DNA from: Phenylobacterium sp.
GTDB lineage: Bacteria > Pseudomonadota > Alphaproteobacteria > Caulobacterales > Caulobacteraceae
DNA length: 64,000 bases
Reading direction: 5' to 3'
Assembly (NCBI GenBank): GCA_004799545.1
Contig: SSMU01000030.1
Span: forward strand, 186,001 to 250,000
The notes under the pieces are model-generated. The model saw only the letters and a program-made list of their open reading frames with translations. It searched no databases and was not told the DNA's origin. Made by a program: the position numbers and the translations under genes. Below, one piece after another: positions 37,226-47,568 of this stretch (its first letter is position 1; each line of letters begins with the position of its first letter).

Positions 37226-38539
37226 GTGGGCGCCTATCCCACCCGCCGGGCGATCGCCCTGATGGCCATCGGCGCCGGGCCGGCCCTGGTCGTGGCGCTC
37301 GCCGCCCCGCAGGCCTGGCTCGCCGCGGCCGGCTGGGTGCTGGTCGCCGCGGCCCTGATCGTCGTCGACCTGGCGCTGGCGGTCTCGCCCCGGGCGCTGG
37401 AGGTCAGCGTCACGGCCCCCAAGGTGATGGGCGTCGGCCGGCTGGGCGCGCTCGGAGTGGAGGCCCGGTTCAAGACCGCCGCGCCGCGAACGCTGGAGCT
37501 GGCGGTGGCCGGCGACGAACGGCTGCAGGTCCATCCGGTCCGCCAGGGGCTGACGCCGGACGGCGCCCAGATCGGCGCGACCCTGACCCTGAAGCCGCAT
37601 CGCCGCGGCGAAGCCAGACTGGGCGGCCTGTGGCTGCGCTGGGGAGGTCCGCTCGGCCTGATCTGGCGGCAGCGGACCGAGACCCACGACGCGCCGATCG
37701 CCGTCACCCCAGACATCGAGGGCGTGAAGGAGCAGGCGCTCAAGCTGTTCTCCCGCGATGCGCCGTTCGGCGAGAAGGCCCAGCTCGATCTCGGCGAGGG
37801 GGCGGAGTTCCACGCCCTGAAGGAATTCCAGACCGGCATGGACCAGCGCGCCGTCGACTGGAAGCAGAGCGCGCGGCACGGCAAGCTGGTCGGCCGCGAG
37901 TACCGCGCCGAACGCAATCACAACGTCATCCTGGCGCTGGACTGCGGGCGGTTGATGAGCGCGCCGGTGGCCGGCGAGCCGCGTATCGACCGGGCGATCA
38001 ACGCCGCCCTGCTGCTGGCCTTCACCAGCCTCAAGCTCGGCGACCGGGTGGGCCTGTTCGCCTTCGATTCCCGGCCGCGGGTGTCGAGCGGGGTCACGGC
38101 CGGCGCCAGCGCCTTCGGCCTGCTGCAGCGGCTCGCCGCCAGCATCGACTATTCCACGGAGGAGACCAACTTCACCCTGGCGCTCACCCAGCTGGGCGGC
38201 CAGCTGAAGCGCCGCGCCCTGGTGGTGGTGTTCACCGATTTCGCCGACGCCACCTCCGCCGAGCTGATGGTCGAGAACCTGAGCCGGCTGACCCGCACCC
38301 ACCTGGTGCTGTTCGTGGTGTTCCGCGACGAGGAGCTAGAGGCCCTGGTGACCGCCGAGCCCAAGGTCGCCGACGACGTCTCCCGCGCGGTGATCGCCCA
38401 GGCGCTCGCGCGGCAGCGCGACGGCGTTCTGACCCGTCTGCGCCGCATGGGGGTGCAGATCGTCGACGCGCCGGTGGCCGAGCTGGGGCCGGCCCTGGTC
38501 AACAGCTACTTCGACATCAAGCGCCGGGAGCTGGTCTAG
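37226..38539 (+). CDS. DUF58 (von Willebrand A-like) protein
   Basis: 437 residues: two N-terminal membrane helices (about 8-25 and 28-50), a beta-rich region, the DUF58 core AVDWKQSARHGKLVGREY and a C-terminal vWA-like fold. The metal-binding motif that is DxSxS in true vWA domains reads LDCGRLMS here, so metal coordination may differ. It starts with GTG 4 bp after moxR. DUF58 proteins are the usual partners of MoxR ATPases; the client is unknown. Confidence 0.87.
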   Translation: MGAYPTRRAIALMAIGAGPALVVALAAPQAWLAAAGWVLVAAALIVVDLALAVSPRALEVSVTAPKVMGVGRLGALGVEARFKTAAPRTLELAVAGDERLQVHPVRQGLTPDGAQIGATLTLKPHRRGEARLGGLWLRWGGPLGLIWRQRTETHDAPIAVTPDIEGVKEQALKLFSRDAPFGEKAQLDLGEGAEFHALKEFQTGMDQRAVDWKQSARHGKLVGREYRAERNHNVILALDCGRLMSAPVAGEPRIDRAINAALLLAFTSLKLGDRVGLFAFDSRPRVSSGVTAGASAFGLLQRLAASIDYSTEETNFTLALTQLGGQLKRRALVVVFTDFADATSAELMVENLSRLTRTHLVLFVVFRDEELEALVTAEPKVADDVSRAVIAQALARQRDGVLTRLRRMGVQIVDAPVAELGPALVNSYFDIKRRELV

Positions 38540-38541
38540 CC

Positions 38542-39546
38542 ATGGCCGAGCTGCAGCTGAAGAGCGCCAGGTTCCGGGCCGAGCGGGAGGCCGACTGGCG
38601 CCGCCTCGAGACCCTGCTGACCCGCGCCCAGGGCGGTCGCGCCGCGAAGCTGAGGCCCCAGGAGCTGCTGGAAATCCCGGTGCTCTATCGCCAGGCGCTG
38701 TCCTCGCTGTCGGTCGCCCGCTCGATCTCGCTCGACCGTAGCCTGGTCGACTATCTCGAAGGCCTGGCCGCCCGGGCCTATTTCGTCGTCTACGGCACGC
38801 GCACGCGGCCGTTCGAGCGGATGGGCCGGTTCTTCGTCCACGACTGGCCCATGGCGGTCCGCAGCCTGTGGCGCGAGACTCTGGTCGGCGCCCTGATCGG
38901 CGCGGTCGCCGCGGTGGTGGCCTACATCCTGGTGCGGCAGGATTCCGACTGGTTCTACGGCTTCATGCCCCAGGCCATGGCGGGCGGACGCGACCCGACC
39001 GCCTCGACGGCCTTCCTGCGCGGCACGCTCTATGGCGAGGGCGGCCACGGGGCGAAGGAGGGGCTGGAGCTGCTGGCCACCTTCCTGTTCACCCACAATG
39101 CGCAGATCTCGCTGTTCGCCTTTGCGCTGGGCTTCGCGCTCTGCCTGCCGACCGCGGCGCTCTTGGCCTACAACGGCGCGACCCTGGGCGCCTTCCTGGC
39201 CCTGTTCGCCGAGCGGGGCCTGGCCTTCCAGGCCACCGGCTGGCTGATGATCCACGGGGTGACCGAGCTGTTCGCGGTGACGCTGGCGGGCTCGGCGGGG
39301 CTGTCGATCGGCTGGGCGGTGAGCTTCCCGGGCGAGCGCAGCCGGGTCGAGGCCGCCGCCCACGCCGGCCGCCGCGGGGCGCTGGTCATGGCCGGGGTGG
39401 TGGTGATGCTGTTCGTAGCCGCCCTGCTGGAAGGCTTCGCCCGCCAGCTGATCACCTCGGACGGGGCGCGCTATGCGATCGCCGCGACCAGCGGCGTGCT
39501 CTGGGCGGCCTATTTCTACTGGCCGCGGCGGAGCCGCCCGGAATGA
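38542..39546 (+). CDS. Stage II sporulation protein M (SpoIIM)-like membrane protein
   Basis: 334 residues. About 110 soluble residues precede five to six membrane segments (around 115-135, 185-210, 215-235, 240-265, 285-305 and 310-330). Family signatures include FLFTHNAQISLFAFALG, YNGATLGAFLALF and HGVTELFAVTLAG. In Bacillus SpoIIM works in peptidoglycan remodelling with SpoIID/P; in non-sporulating bacteria the DUF95 relatives are unexplained. The ATG is 2 bp after the DUF58 stop and the stop overlaps the RDD start. Confidence 0.88.
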   Translation: MAELQLKSARFRAEREADWRRLETLLTRAQGGRAAKLRPQELLEIPVLYRQALSSLSVARSISLDRSLVDYLEGLAARAYFVVYGTRTRPFERMGRFFVHDWPMAVRSLWRETLVGALIGAVAAVVAYILVRQDSDWFYGFMPQAMAGGRDPTASTAFLRGTLYGEGGHGAKEGLELLATFLFTHNAQISLFAFALGFALCLPTAALLAYNGATLGAFLALFAERGLAFQATGWLMIHGVTELFAVTLAGSAGLSIGWAVSFPGERSRVEAAAHAGRRGALVMAGVVVMLFVAALLEGFARQLITSDGARYAIAATSGVLWAAYFYWPRRSRPE

Positions 39547-40445
39547 GGGCGGCCCTGGCCAACTGGCGGGCGCGGTGGAGCGGCCGGGTGCCGCCGCCGC
39601 CGGGGCCCCGCCCCTTCGTCACCCCGGAAGGCGTCGACCTGCGCCTGGCGGTGGGCCTCTACACCGATCGGATGAGCGCCTTCATCCTGGACGCCCTGAT
39701 CATCATCGGCCTGCTGATCGCCATCTCGCTGCTGGCGATGTTCGGCGCCTGGGGCTTCCACCGCGGCAGCATCGGCACGGAAGGCGCGCTGGTGATCTGG
39801 CTGCTGGGCGCCTTCCTGCTGCGCAACTTCTACTTCATCGGCTTCGAACTCAGGCCGGGCGCGGCGACGCCGGGCAAGCGGGCGTTGGGCCTGCGGGTCA
39901 TCGCCCGCGACGGCGGGCGGCTGACGGCGGACGCGGTGTTCGCGCGCAACGCCATGCGCGAGCTGGAGATCTTCCTGCCGGCCAGTTTCTTCCTGGCGCG
40001 CGGCATGGGGGTCGACGCCGGGCTGATCGCGCTCGGCGCCATCTGGAGCGGAGTGTTCGTGGTCTTCCCGCTGTTCAATCGCGACCGGCTGCGGCTGGGC
40101 GACCTGGCGGCGGGCACCATGGTCATCAAGGTCCCCAAGACGACGCTGCGGCCCGAGCTTGTGCAGGAGGGGCCGGCGACCGTCCGCGGCGTCGCTTTCA
40201 GCGAAGCCCAGATCGACGCCTACGGCATCAAGGAGCTGCATGTGCTCGAGCAGGTGCTGCGCACCGGCGACCGCCGCACCCTGGCCGAGGTCGCCCGCCG
40301 CATCCGCACCAAGATCGCCTGGGACGGCCCGATGGACGTCACCGACCGCGCCTTCCTGAGCAGCTACTACGCGGCGCTGCGCGGGCGGCTCGAAAGCCGC
40401 GCCCTGTTCGGCCACCGCCGGCAGGACAAGTTCGACCGGGTCTGA
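39543..40445 (+). CDS. RDD family membrane protein with C-terminal extension
   Basis: 300 residues with an RDD domain: YTDRMSAFILDALII in the first helix, ATPGKRALGLRVIARDGG after the second, and FNRDRLRLGDLAAGTMVI. Four membrane segments lie between about 40 and 195. A soluble tail of about 100 residues (EAQIDAYGIKELHVLEQVL onward) is extra. RDD proteins may be ion transporters, but most are uncharacterised. Last gene of the cluster; overlaps the SpoIIM-like stop by ATGA. Confidence 0.86.
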   Translation: MRAALANWRARWSGRVPPPPGPRPFVTPEGVDLRLAVGLYTDRMSAFILDALIIIGLLIAISLLAMFGAWGFHRGSIGTEGALVIWLLGAFLLRNFYFIGFELRPGAATPGKRALGLRVIARDGGRLTADAVFARNAMRELEIFLPASFFLARGMGVDAGLIALGAIWSGVFVVFPLFNRDRLRLGDLAAGTMVIKVPKTTLRPELVQEGPATVRGVAFSEAQIDAYGIKELHVLEQVLRTGDRRTLAEVARRIRTKIAWDGPMDVTDRAFLSSYYAALRGRLESRALFGHRRQDKFDRV

Positions 40446-40459
40446 GTTTAATCTGCGCG

Positions 40460-40497
40460 CAGCCGGCCGCAAAAGCGCTGCACACTTTTGCTGGCTG
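40460..40497. terminator. Hairpin between convergent genes
   Basis: GCAAAAG (40469-40475) pairs with CTTTTGC (40485-40491), flanked by CAGCC/GGCTG (40460-40464 and 40493-40497). It lies between the RDD and the convergent membrane gene and may end transcripts from both sides. Confidence 0.5.
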
Positions 40498-40505
40498 TCG
40501 CTCGG

Positions 40506-41285
40506 CTAGTCGAACACCGCCGCCAGGCTCTCGTGCCCCAGGCCTTCCTTCAGTTCGCGGAGGTTGGCGTAAAGGACGGCGAGGCCGGTGTAGGTGATCG
40601 CCGTGGTGAAGATCGCGATGACCCCGGAGATGATCAGACGGGCCGGCGACAGCAGCGCGCCCACGCCGCCGGCGACGCCGAATATCGCGCTCACCACGCC
40701 CTGGATGATCGCCACCACCACCAGGAAGATCAGCACCAGGCCGAAGATCCGCCAGCGGTTGCCGCGGGTCAGCTCGGCGCTGCGTCCGAACACCTGGGTG
40801 ATGCCGGTCCGCTCGGCGACCAGGGCGGGCCCTGCGACGCACCAGGCCACCGCCAGCATCAAGCCCGGCACGATCAGCAGGAAGCAGCCGATGACGATGG
40901 CGACGGCGCTCATGAAGTTCACCGCGAACAGCGGCAGGAACAGCTTGGCCCCATTGGTGACGATCTCGCCGAAGGTCGCCTTGCGCCCGCTCACCTCGGA
41001 GAAGGCCACGTAGAACAGCGAGGCGCCCAGGAAGGCCCCGACGAACAGCTGCGCGATGATCCGCAGCCAGTAGCCGAAGGTGGTGAACTGGGTCAGCGCC
41101 GCCGCGCCGCCGCCAACCAAGGCCTGGCTCGCATAGTAGAGGTTGAGCGCGGCCGGGAGGCCGCCCAGCAACAGCGCCAGGCCGAAGATCGTCACCGGCT
41201 GTCGCCCGAGCACCGTGAAGGTCTGCGACGCGACCCTCCCGAGGTCGAGCTTGCGCACCGCGAAGTCGTCCATCATCGACGTCAT
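40506..41285 (-). CDS. Multi-span membrane protein of unknown function
   Basis: 259 residues with about six hydrophobic segments (near 30-52, 70-95, 118-150, 175-200 and 205-240). A cytoplasmic stretch reads GRSAELTRGNRWRIFGLVLIFL. The pattern of a long helix bundle with VFGRSAELTRGNRWRIF is like the glycerophosphodiester phosphodiesterase membrane domain and DUF975-type proteins. I cannot assign an activity. The ATG at 41285 follows GGGGGGAA. It lies beside the MoxR/RDD cluster on the other strand. Confidence 0.75.
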   Translation of the reverse strand: MTSMMDDFAVRKLDLGRVASQTFTVLGRQPVTIFGLALLLGGLPAALNLYYASQALVGGGAAALTQFTTFGYWLRIIAQLFVGAFLGASLFYVAFSEVSGRKATFGEIVTNGAKLFLPLFAVNFMSAVAIVIGCFLLIVPGLMLAVAWCVAGPALVAERTGITQVFGRSAELTRGNRWRIFGLVLIFLVVVAIIQGVVSAIFGVAGGVGALLSPARLIISGVIAIFTTAITYTGLAVLYANLRELKEGLGHESLAAVFD

Positions 41286-41367
41286 GGAATTCCCCCCATT
41301 CCTCAACCCTAGGGAGCGGAGCTAATCACGGCTGCCGAAGGCTGTCGACTGACGCTCCGGACAAGCA

Positions 41368-41395
41368 AAAGCCCCGGAGGGTCGCTCCGGGGTTT
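41368..41395 (-). terminator. Intrinsic terminator of infB operon
   Basis: CCCCGGAG (41372-41379) pairs with CTCCGGGG (41385-41392). On the minus strand a C and then TTTT follow. It closes the rimP-nusA-ylxR-infB transcript 25 bp after the infB stop. Confidence 0.82.
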
Positions 41396-41419
41396 CGCAA
41401 CTCGGTTAGCTCGGGCGCC

Positions 41420-44400
41420 TTACAGCGACCGCTTGACCTCTTCGAGGGTGAAGCACTCGATGGTGTCGCCCTCCTTGATGTCCTGGAAGCCCTGGAAGGC
41501 CATGCCGCATTCCTGTCCGGACTGCACCTCGTTGACCTCGTCCTTGAAGCGTTTGAGGGTCTGCAGCACGCCGAGCTCGAGCACCACCACGTCCTGGCGG
41601 ATGATCCGGACCCGGGCGCCCTTGCGGACCACGCCTTCGGTGACGCGGCAACCGGCGACCTTGCCGACCTTGGTGATGTCGAACACCTGCAGCACGTCGG
41701 CGTTGCCGAGGAAGGTCTCCCGCTGGATCGGCGCCAGCATGCCGGAGAGCACGCCTTTGATGTCGTCGATCAGGTCGTAGATGATCGCGTAATACCTGAT
41801 TTCAACGCCTTCGCGCTCCGCAAGCTCGCGGGCCTGTTTCGAGGCGCGGACATTGAAGCCGAGGATCGGGGCTCCGGCGCCCTTGGCCAGCAGCACGTCG
41901 CTCTCGTTGATCGCCCCGGCCCCCGACAGGATGATCCGCGCGCGGACCTCGTCGGTGCCCAGCTTGTCCAGCGAGCCCACGATGGCTTCCGCCGAGCCCT
42001 GCACGTCGGCCTTGATCAGCACCGGCAGCTCGGAGACCTTCTTGTCGGTGATCTTGGCCATCATGTCGGCCAGCGAGGCGCCCTGGGTCGGCGCGCCGGT
42101 CCGCTCGCGCTTCTGGCGCTGGCGGTATTCGGTGAGCTCGCGGGCGCGGGCCTCGTTCTCCACGACGGCGAAGGGCTCGCCCGGATCGGGCGTGCCGTCG
42201 AGACCCAGAACCTCCACCGGCACGGACGGCCCGGCTTCGTTCAGCTGTTCCTCGCGCTCGTTGAGCAGGGCGCGGACCCGGCCCCAGTTGGCGCCGGCCA
42301 CCACGATGTCGCCGCGCTTCAGGCTGCCGCGCTTGACCAGCACGGTGGCCACGGCGCCGCGGCCGCGGTCCAGCTGGGACTCGATGACCACCCCGTCCGC
42401 GGTGCGGTCGGGATTGGCCTTCAGGTCCATGACCTCGGCCTGCAGCAGGATGGCCTCGACCAGGTCGTCCAGGCCGAGCTTCTGGGTTGCGGAGACCTCG
42501 ATCGCCTGGGTGTCGCCGCCGAGGCTCTCGACCACGATCTCATGTTGCAGAAGCTCGTTGATCACCCGGGTCGGATCGGCGTCGGGCTTGTCGATCTTGT
42601 TGATCGCCACGATCAGCGGGGCGCCGGCGGCGCGGGCGTGCTGGATCGCCTCGATGGTCTGCGGCATGACCCCGTCGTCGGCCGCCACCACCAGGATGAC
42701 GATGTCGGTGGCGTTGGCCCCGCGCATCCGCATGGCGGAGAAGGCGGCGTGGCCGGGGGTGTCGAGGAAGGTGACTCGCTGGCCGCCTTCCAGGCGCACC
42801 TGGTAGGCGCCGATATGCTGGGTGATGCCGCCGTGCTCGCCCGACACCACGTCGGTGGAGCGCAGCGCGTCGAGCAGCGAGGTCTTGCCGTGGTCGACGT
42901 GGCCCATGACCGCCACGACGGGCGGCCGGGGCTGCATCTCCTCGTCGACGTCCTGGGCGCCGATGAAGCCCTCTTCCACATCGGCTTCCGACACCCGGCG
43001 CACGGTGTGGCCGAATTCGGTGGCCACCAGTTCGGCGGTGTCGTTGTCGATGACGTCGTTGATCTTCAGCATCACGCCCTGACGCATCAGGAACTTGATG
43101 ATCTCCGCGCCGCGGATCGCCATGCGGTTGGCGAGTTCGCTTACGGTGATGACGTCGGGGATCACCACTTCGCGGGCCGCGCGGACCTGCTCCTGGCTGC
43201 CGCCCTTGCGCTTCTCACGCTCGCGTTCGCGGGCGCGGCGCACGGAGGCGAGCGAACGCATCCGTTCGACGCTCTCCTCGTCGCCGCCGGCCACCGCTTG
43301 GATGGTCAGTCGGCCTTCGCGGCGCTGTGGCGCCCCGCGGACCCGGCTGATCGCCTTGGTCGGCGCGGCCTTGCGGCGATCGTCCTCGGCGTCGTCCGGA
43401 CGGCGGTCCATGTTGGCGGAGCCGGGACGCGGCGCCTGGCGCGTGGCGCGCTGGATCTCGGGCGTGGCGGGCGGGCCCGCGGCGCCGATGCGGGGCGCGG
43501 CGCCGCGCGGACCGCCGGGACGGGCGGCGTCGCGCGGACCGGCCGGCCTGGGCGCGAGGGCCGAATAGCGGACGGTGCCTTCGGGACGCGGACCGCCGCG
43601 GTCGTCGTTGCGCGGCGGACCCCGGTCGCCGGTGGGCCGCGGGGCGCGGTCGTCGCGCGGCGGACGGCCGGCGTCGTCGGGGCGCGGCGCGCGCTGGTTG
43701 AAGGTCGCGCTCTCGAAGCGGCCGCTGGACGGCGTCTGGGGTCGGTAGGTGGTCGTCGACGCCCGGTCATCCCGGCGATCGGCGGAGGGTTGGTAGGTGC
43801 GGGTCTGGCCGGGCAGCGCAGACCGCGGGTCCGCGTGCGGCCGGGCTTCGGCATGCGGCCGGGCCTCGGCGTGCGGGCGCGGCGCGGGCGCCGGGGCGTG
43901 GGTCGGAGCCGGCGCGGCGGCGGCTGGAGCGGGCGCCGGCGCTTCGGGCGCGGCGGCTTGCGGCGCTTCGACGACGGCGGCGGGTTCCGGAGCCGCGGCG
44001 GCTACGGGCGGTGGCGGTGGCGCGGCGGCCGGAGCTTCGACCTGCGGCGCGGGCTCCGCGGGGCGCGGGGTCTCGGACTTGGCCTCGGTCTCGGCGCGGG
44101 CGCGCTCCTCCTGGGCGCTGCGCTCGGCGGCCTGGCGTTCCTGTTGCTGGCGGGCCAGCTCGATGGCCCGCTGGCGGGCGGCGCGCTCCTCGGCGGAGAG
44201 GCCGTCGGCCGGCGCGGCGGGACCGCGCGGCGGGGCCGGCGCCTGCGGCGCGCGGGTGTCGATCACCCGCTTCTCGGCGGACGATGGCGCGGCGAGGTTG
44301 CCGGCCGGCGCGGTATGGGTGCGCGGGCGCTTGGTCTCGACGACCACCGTCTTCGAACGGCCGTGGCTGAAGCTCTGCCTCACCGTCCCGGCGCTGACCG

Positions 44401-44482
44401 AACCCGCACCGCGGGGCTTCAGCGTCAGGGGCGGACGCCCGCCTTGGGGAGCGCCGCGGCCATTGTTGTTGTCGTCGCTCAT
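41420..44482 (-). CDS. infB: Translation initiation factor IF-2
   Basis: 1020 residues. The first 420 are a low-complexity Pro/Ala/Arg extension, typical of Caulobacterales IF-2. The IF2-N segment ([20 protein letters not shown]) and the GTPase domain follow. G1 is GHVDHGKT, G3 DTPGH and G4 NKID, then beta-barrel domains with the fMet-tRNA-binding C-terminus. IF-2 places initiator tRNA in the ribosomal P site. It is the last gene of the rimP-nusA-ylxR-infB unit; rbfA and truB, usually next, lie 8.6 kb further on. Confidence 0.97.
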   Translation of the reverse strand: MSDDNNNGRGAPQGGRPPLTLKPRGAGSVSAGTVRQSFSHGRSKTVVVETKRPRTHTAPAGNLAAPSSAEKRVIDTRAPQAPAPPRGPAAPADGLSAEERAARQRAIELARQQQERQAAERSAQEERARAETEAKSETPRPAEPAPQVEAPAAAPPPPPVAAAAPEPAAVVEAPQAAAPEAPAPAPAAAAPAPTHAPAPAPRPHAEARPHAEARPHADPRSALPGQTRTYQPSADRRDDRASTTTYRPQTPSSGRFESATFNQRAPRPDDAGRPPRDDRAPRPTGDRGPPRNDDRGGPRPEGTVRYSALAPRPAGPRDAARPGGPRGAAPRIGAAGPPATPEIQRATRQAPRPGSANMDRRPDDAEDDRRKAAPTKAISRVRGAPQRREGRLTIQAVAGGDEESVERMRSLASVRRAREREREKRKGGSQEQVRAAREVVIPDVITVSELANRMAIRGAEIIKFLMRQGVMLKINDVIDNDTAELVATEFGHTVRRVSEADVEEGFIGAQDVDEEMQPRPPVVAVMGHVDHGKTSLLDALRSTDVVSGEHGGITQHIGAYQVRLEGGQRVTFLDTPGHAAFSAMRMRGANATDIVILVVAADDGVMPQTIEAIQHARAAGAPLIVAINKIDKPDADPTRVINELLQHEIVVESLGGDTQAIEVSATQKLGLDDLVEAILLQAEVMDLKANPDRTADGVVIESQLDRGRGAVATVLVKRGSLKRGDIVVAGANWGRVRALLNEREEQLNEAGPSVPVEVLGLDGTPDPGEPFAVVENEARARELTEYRQRQKRERTGAPTQGASLADMMAKITDKKVSELPVLIKADVQGSAEAIVGSLDKLGTDEVRARIILSGAGAINESDVLLAKGAGAPILGFNVRASKQARELAEREGVEIRYYAIIYDLIDDIKGVLSGMLAPIQRETFLGNADVLQVFDITKVGKVAGCRVTEGVVRKGARVRIIRQDVVVLELGVLQTLKRFKDEVNEVQSGQECGMAFQGFQDIKEGDTIECFTLEEVKRSL

Positions 44483-44572
44483 GCGCTCGCTTTACTCGTG
44501 CGACCGGCGGACCCGGCCAAACAGATCGAAGTTCCAATGCCGACGCCCGGGATTTTGGTCCCGGTTCGCCTC

Positions 44573-45205
44573 TTAAGGCTCCTCGCGCCAACTCGGAGGA
44601 AGGAGCGGACTAAAGCCTGACAACCGATGGACGTCCTGCGTCCAACGTTCGGCGGCTCGCCCCGCAAGGAAGGCGGTGTGTATCACATTCTCCGCGCCCA
44701 AGGCCAAACCCAATTCGGCCGCCGTGAAGGCGCCGATCAGGCCCGGAACTCGAGGCTGTTTGCGCGCCTGGGCCCAGAGCTTGCGGCGGCCGTCGGCGGC
44801 GCCGTCGGACGCCTCGATCAGCCACGCGGTCCTGGGAAGCGCCGCGGAAACCTTTTCGAAGCCTGAGGTAAGCTCGCCCGCCTTCCGTGCAAGCCCCAGG
44901 CCCGCCAAAAGCCGGCGTTTCAGGAGATTTTCCACGAGATCGGCGAGCCCGGCCGGGGCGGCGACCTTGGCCTTGGCGGCGCGGGCGAAGAGGTTCTTCT
45001 TCGCCGCGGCCTCCACCGAGGCGCGGTCGGCCGCGACCCAGATCCCCCGCCCGGGCAGCTTGCGCGCCAGGTCGGGGGTGACCACGCCGTCGGGCCCGGC
45101 GACGAAGCGGATCAGCTTGTCCTCCGCCATCACCTCGCCCGAGACGATGTCCCGCCGTTCGCGATCGGCGGTGGCCTGGGCGTGGGTGGTGGCGGAGGGA
45201 TCCAA
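44573..45205 (-). CDS. YlxR (DUF448)-L7Ae-like RNA-binding protein
   Basis: 210 residues. The N-terminal YlxR domain (about 15-95) has RRDIVSGEV, RFVAGPDGVVTPDLARKLPGRGIWV. The C-terminal part (about 95-195) looks like the L7Ae/L30e fold: LAGLGLARKAGELTSGFEKV and ALGAENVIHTAFLAG. This fused form is usual in alphaproteobacteria and sits between nusA and infB. YlxR-type proteins bind RNA and have been linked to RNase P and transcription control elsewhere. The TTG at 45203-45205 is the first start after nusA and has no strong ribosome-binding site, so coupling is likely. Confidence 0.87.
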   Translation of the reverse strand: MDPSATTHAQATADRERRDIVSGEVMAEDKLIRFVAGPDGVVTPDLARKLPGRGIWVAADRASVEAAAKKNLFARAAKAKVAAPAGLADLVENLLKRRLLAGLGLARKAGELTSGFEKVSAALPRTAWLIEASDGAADGRRKLWAQARKQPRVPGLIGAFTAAELGLALGAENVIHTAFLAGRAAERWTQDVHRLSGFSPLLPPSWREEP

Positions 45206-45228
45206 GTGCGAACTGCGGCGCGGACGCC

Positions 45229-46932
45229 TCAGGCGTCGCGCGCCTCACCTTCCATCTCGGCCGCCGCGAACACGTTGCTGTCCTCGGTGGCCTCGCCCTC
45301 TTCGATCTCCTCCGGCTCCGGCTCGGGCGGGGCTTCCACCCAGCCCATGGCCACGCGGGCCCGCATGATCAGCAGCTCGGCGTCGGCCGGATCGAGGTTG
45401 AAGCTTTCCAGCGCGCCGGTCTCGCGGACCCGCTCGCCGTTCTTGCTCTCGTACCAGCCGCGCAGGTCGTCCGGCACCAGGTCGGCGAGGTTCTCGACGG
45501 TCTTGATCCCGGCTTCGCCCAGGGCGACGGCCATGGGCAGGGTCAGGCCCTCGATCTCCAGCAGGCCGTCCTCGACGCCCAGCTCGCGGCGCTTGGCGTC
45601 ATATTCGGCGGCTTCCTTCGAGAGGTAGTCGGTGGCCCGCGCCTGGATCTCCTCGGCGGTGTCCTCGTCGAAGCCTTCGATGGCCGCGATCTCGTGCGGC
45701 TCGACGTAGGCCACGTCCTCGACGGTGGCGAAGCCCTCGGTGACCAGCAGCTGAGCGATCACCTCGTCGACGTCCAGGGCTTCCTGGAACAGGGCCGTGC
45801 GCTCGGCGAACTCGCGCTGCCGGCGCTCGCTCTCCTGGCTCTCGGTGATGATGTCGATCTGCCAACCGGTCAGCTGGCTTGCAAGACGGACGTTCTGGCC
45901 GCGTCGGCCGATGGCGAGGCTCAGCTGCTCGTCGGGGACGACGACTTCGACGCGGTTGTCCTCCTCGTCCATGACCACCTTGGAGACTTCCGCCGGGGCC
46001 AGGCCGTTGACGATGAAGGCCGGGTCGTCCGGGCTCCACTGGATGATGTCGATCTTCTCGCCCTGCAGCTCGGCGACCACCGCCTGCACGCGCGAGCCGC
46101 GCATGCCGACGCAGGCGCCGACGGGATCGATGGAGCTGTCGTTGGAGACCACCGCCATCTTGGCGCGGCTGCCCGGGTCGCGGGCCACGGCGCGGATCTC
46201 GATGACCCCGTCGTAGACCTCCGGAACTTCCTGGGCGAACAGCTTGGCCATGAAGCCGCCGTGCGCGCGGCTCAGCAGGATCTGCGGGCCCTTGGTCTCG
46301 CGGCGGACATCGTAGATGTAGCAGCGGGCCCGGTCGCCGATGTTGAAGTTCTCGCGCGGGATCGACTGGTCGCGGCGCATGATGCCTTCGCCGCGGCCCA
46401 GGTCGACGATCACGTTGCCGTACTCGACGCGCTTGACCACGCCGTTGACGATCTCGCCCACGCGGTCCTTGAACTCCTCGTACTGCCGCTCGCGCTCGGC
46501 CTCGCGGACCTTCCCCATGACCACCTGGCGGGCCATCTGGGTCTGCACCCGGCCGAACTCGAAGGGCGGCAGGGTCTCCTCGTAGGTCTTGCCGACCGCG
46601 GCGGTCTTGTCGGTGCGCTTGGCGTCGGCCAGGCGGATGATGCCGGCCGGCTCCTCGAAGGGCAGCTCGTTGCCTTCCTCGTCGACGCCGCCGCCGAACA
46701 CCGCGTCGTCCTCGACCACGGTGACCACCCGGGTGATGGTGGTCTCGCCGGTCTTCGGATCGATGTGCACGCGGATGTCGTGCTCGGCGCCGTAGCGCGA
46801 GCGCGCACCCTTCTGGATGGCTTCCTCGATCGCTTCGATGACGATCTCTTTCTCGATCGACTTCTCGCGGGCGACGGCCTCGGCGATCTGCAGAAGCTCA
46901 AGCCGGTTGGCTGAAATGCCGGTCAGGCTCAT
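45229..46932 (-). CDS. nusA: Transcription termination/antitermination factor NusA
   Basis: 567 residues. The N-terminal domain binds RNA polymerase, then S1 (about 135-200) and two KH domains with [17 protein letters not shown] and [17 protein letters not shown]-terminal helical repeats with [20 protein letters not shown] and [12 protein letters not shown] follow. NusA promotes pausing and intrinsic termination and joins antitermination complexes. It lies 12 bp after rimP. A terminator in the leader of this operon makes feedback by NusA a natural idea. Confidence 0.97.
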   Translation of the reverse strand: MSLTGISANRLELLQIAEAVAREKSIEKEIVIEAIEEAIQKGARSRYGAEHDIRVHIDPKTGETTITRVVTVVEDDAVFGGGVDEEGNELPFEEPAGIIRLADAKRTDKTAAVGKTYEETLPPFEFGRVQTQMARQVVMGKVREAERERQYEEFKDRVGEIVNGVVKRVEYGNVIVDLGRGEGIMRRDQSIPRENFNIGDRARCYIYDVRRETKGPQILLSRAHGGFMAKLFAQEVPEVYDGVIEIRAVARDPGSRAKMAVVSNDSSIDPVGACVGMRGSRVQAVVAELQGEKIDIIQWSPDDPAFIVNGLAPAEVSKVVMDEEDNRVEVVVPDEQLSLAIGRRGQNVRLASQLTGWQIDIITESQESERRQREFAERTALFQEALDVDEVIAQLLVTEGFATVEDVAYVEPHEIAAIEGFDEDTAEEIQARATDYLSKEAAEYDAKRRELGVEDGLLEIEGLTLPMAVALGEAGIKTVENLADLVPDDLRGWYESKNGERVRETGALESFNLDPADAELLIMRARVAMGWVEAPPEPEPEEIEEGEATEDSNVFAAAEMEGEARDA

Positions 46933-46944
46933 GGGGTCTCTCTC

Positions 46945-47481
46945 TTACTCAGGCGGTTCTTGGTGTTGCAGGCGCTCGGCCCGGGATTGGGCTCCGCGCT
47001 TCATCAGGTCGTCGGTCAGCACCAGCTTGGCTTCGACGATCCAGGCCAGCGGCACGAGGGTGGTGGCCTCTTCGCCCTCCAGGTCGATGGCGACGTTGTC
47101 GCCCTCGACGCCGGCCAGCTGGCCGCGGAAGCGCTTGCGCCCCTCGGCCAGGCGGTCGAGCTCGAGGCGGGCTTCGTAGCCTTCATAGGCCGCGAAGTCC
47201 TTCTTGCGGGTCAGCGGCCGGTCGACGCCGGGCGAGGACACCTCAAGGGTATATTCGCCGCTGACCGGATCGGCGGCGTCCATCACCTCGGAGATGGCGC
47301 GCGACAGCTTGGTGCAGTCGGAGATGTGCATCTCGCCATCCGGCCGCTCGGCCATGATCTGCAGCCGCCGGCGTTCGGCGCCGCCCATCAGGCGCAGGCG
47401 CACGATCTCGTAGCTCAGCGCCTCGGCCACGGGGTCGAGCAGCTCCAGCAACTTCGCGTCTTCGGCGGTCTTCCCGCGCAC
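46945..47481 (-). CDS. rimP: Ribosome maturation factor RimP
   Basis: 178 residues with the two RimP domains: [20 protein letters not shown] and [18 protein letters not shown], then an Sm-like C-terminal part ([19 protein letters not shown]). It helps assemble the 30S head. GTG start with GGAGG 5 bases upstream. First gene of the nusA-infB operon. Confidence 0.95.
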   Translation of the reverse strand: MRGKTAEDAKLLELLDPVAEALSYEIVRLRLMGGAERRRLQIMAERPDGEMHISDCTKLSRAISEVMDAADPVSGEYTLEVSSPGVDRPLTRKKDFAAYEGYEARLELDRLAEGRKRFRGQLAGVEGDNVAIDLEGEEATTLVPLAWIVEAKLVLTDDLMKRGAQSRAERLQHQEPPE

Positions 47482-47498
47482 CAGGCCCTCCGGCCAAC

Positions 47499-47528
47499 AA
47501 AAAAGCGGCTGGGCCGGAGCCCGCCGCT
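47499..47528 (-). promoter_or_regulatory. Intrinsic terminator inside the rimP leader (attenuator candidate)
   Basis: On the minus strand AGCGGC/GCCGCT and GGGC/GCCC arms stack into a 10-bp stem with one bulge and a CGGA loop, followed directly by six T residues. It lies after the operon promoter and its T-tract ends 7 nt before the rimP ribosome-binding site, so it must be read through for rimP-nusA-infB expression. Confidence 0.75.
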
Positions 47529-47568
47529 CGTAGGCGCCATCACAGCGCTAACGGACGATGTTGAGATG

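Noticed and set aside
42542..44620. 692-codon open frame opposite infB
   Set aside because: Antisense to the repetitive Pro/Ala/Arg part and GTPase domain of IF-2; no start signal or domain.
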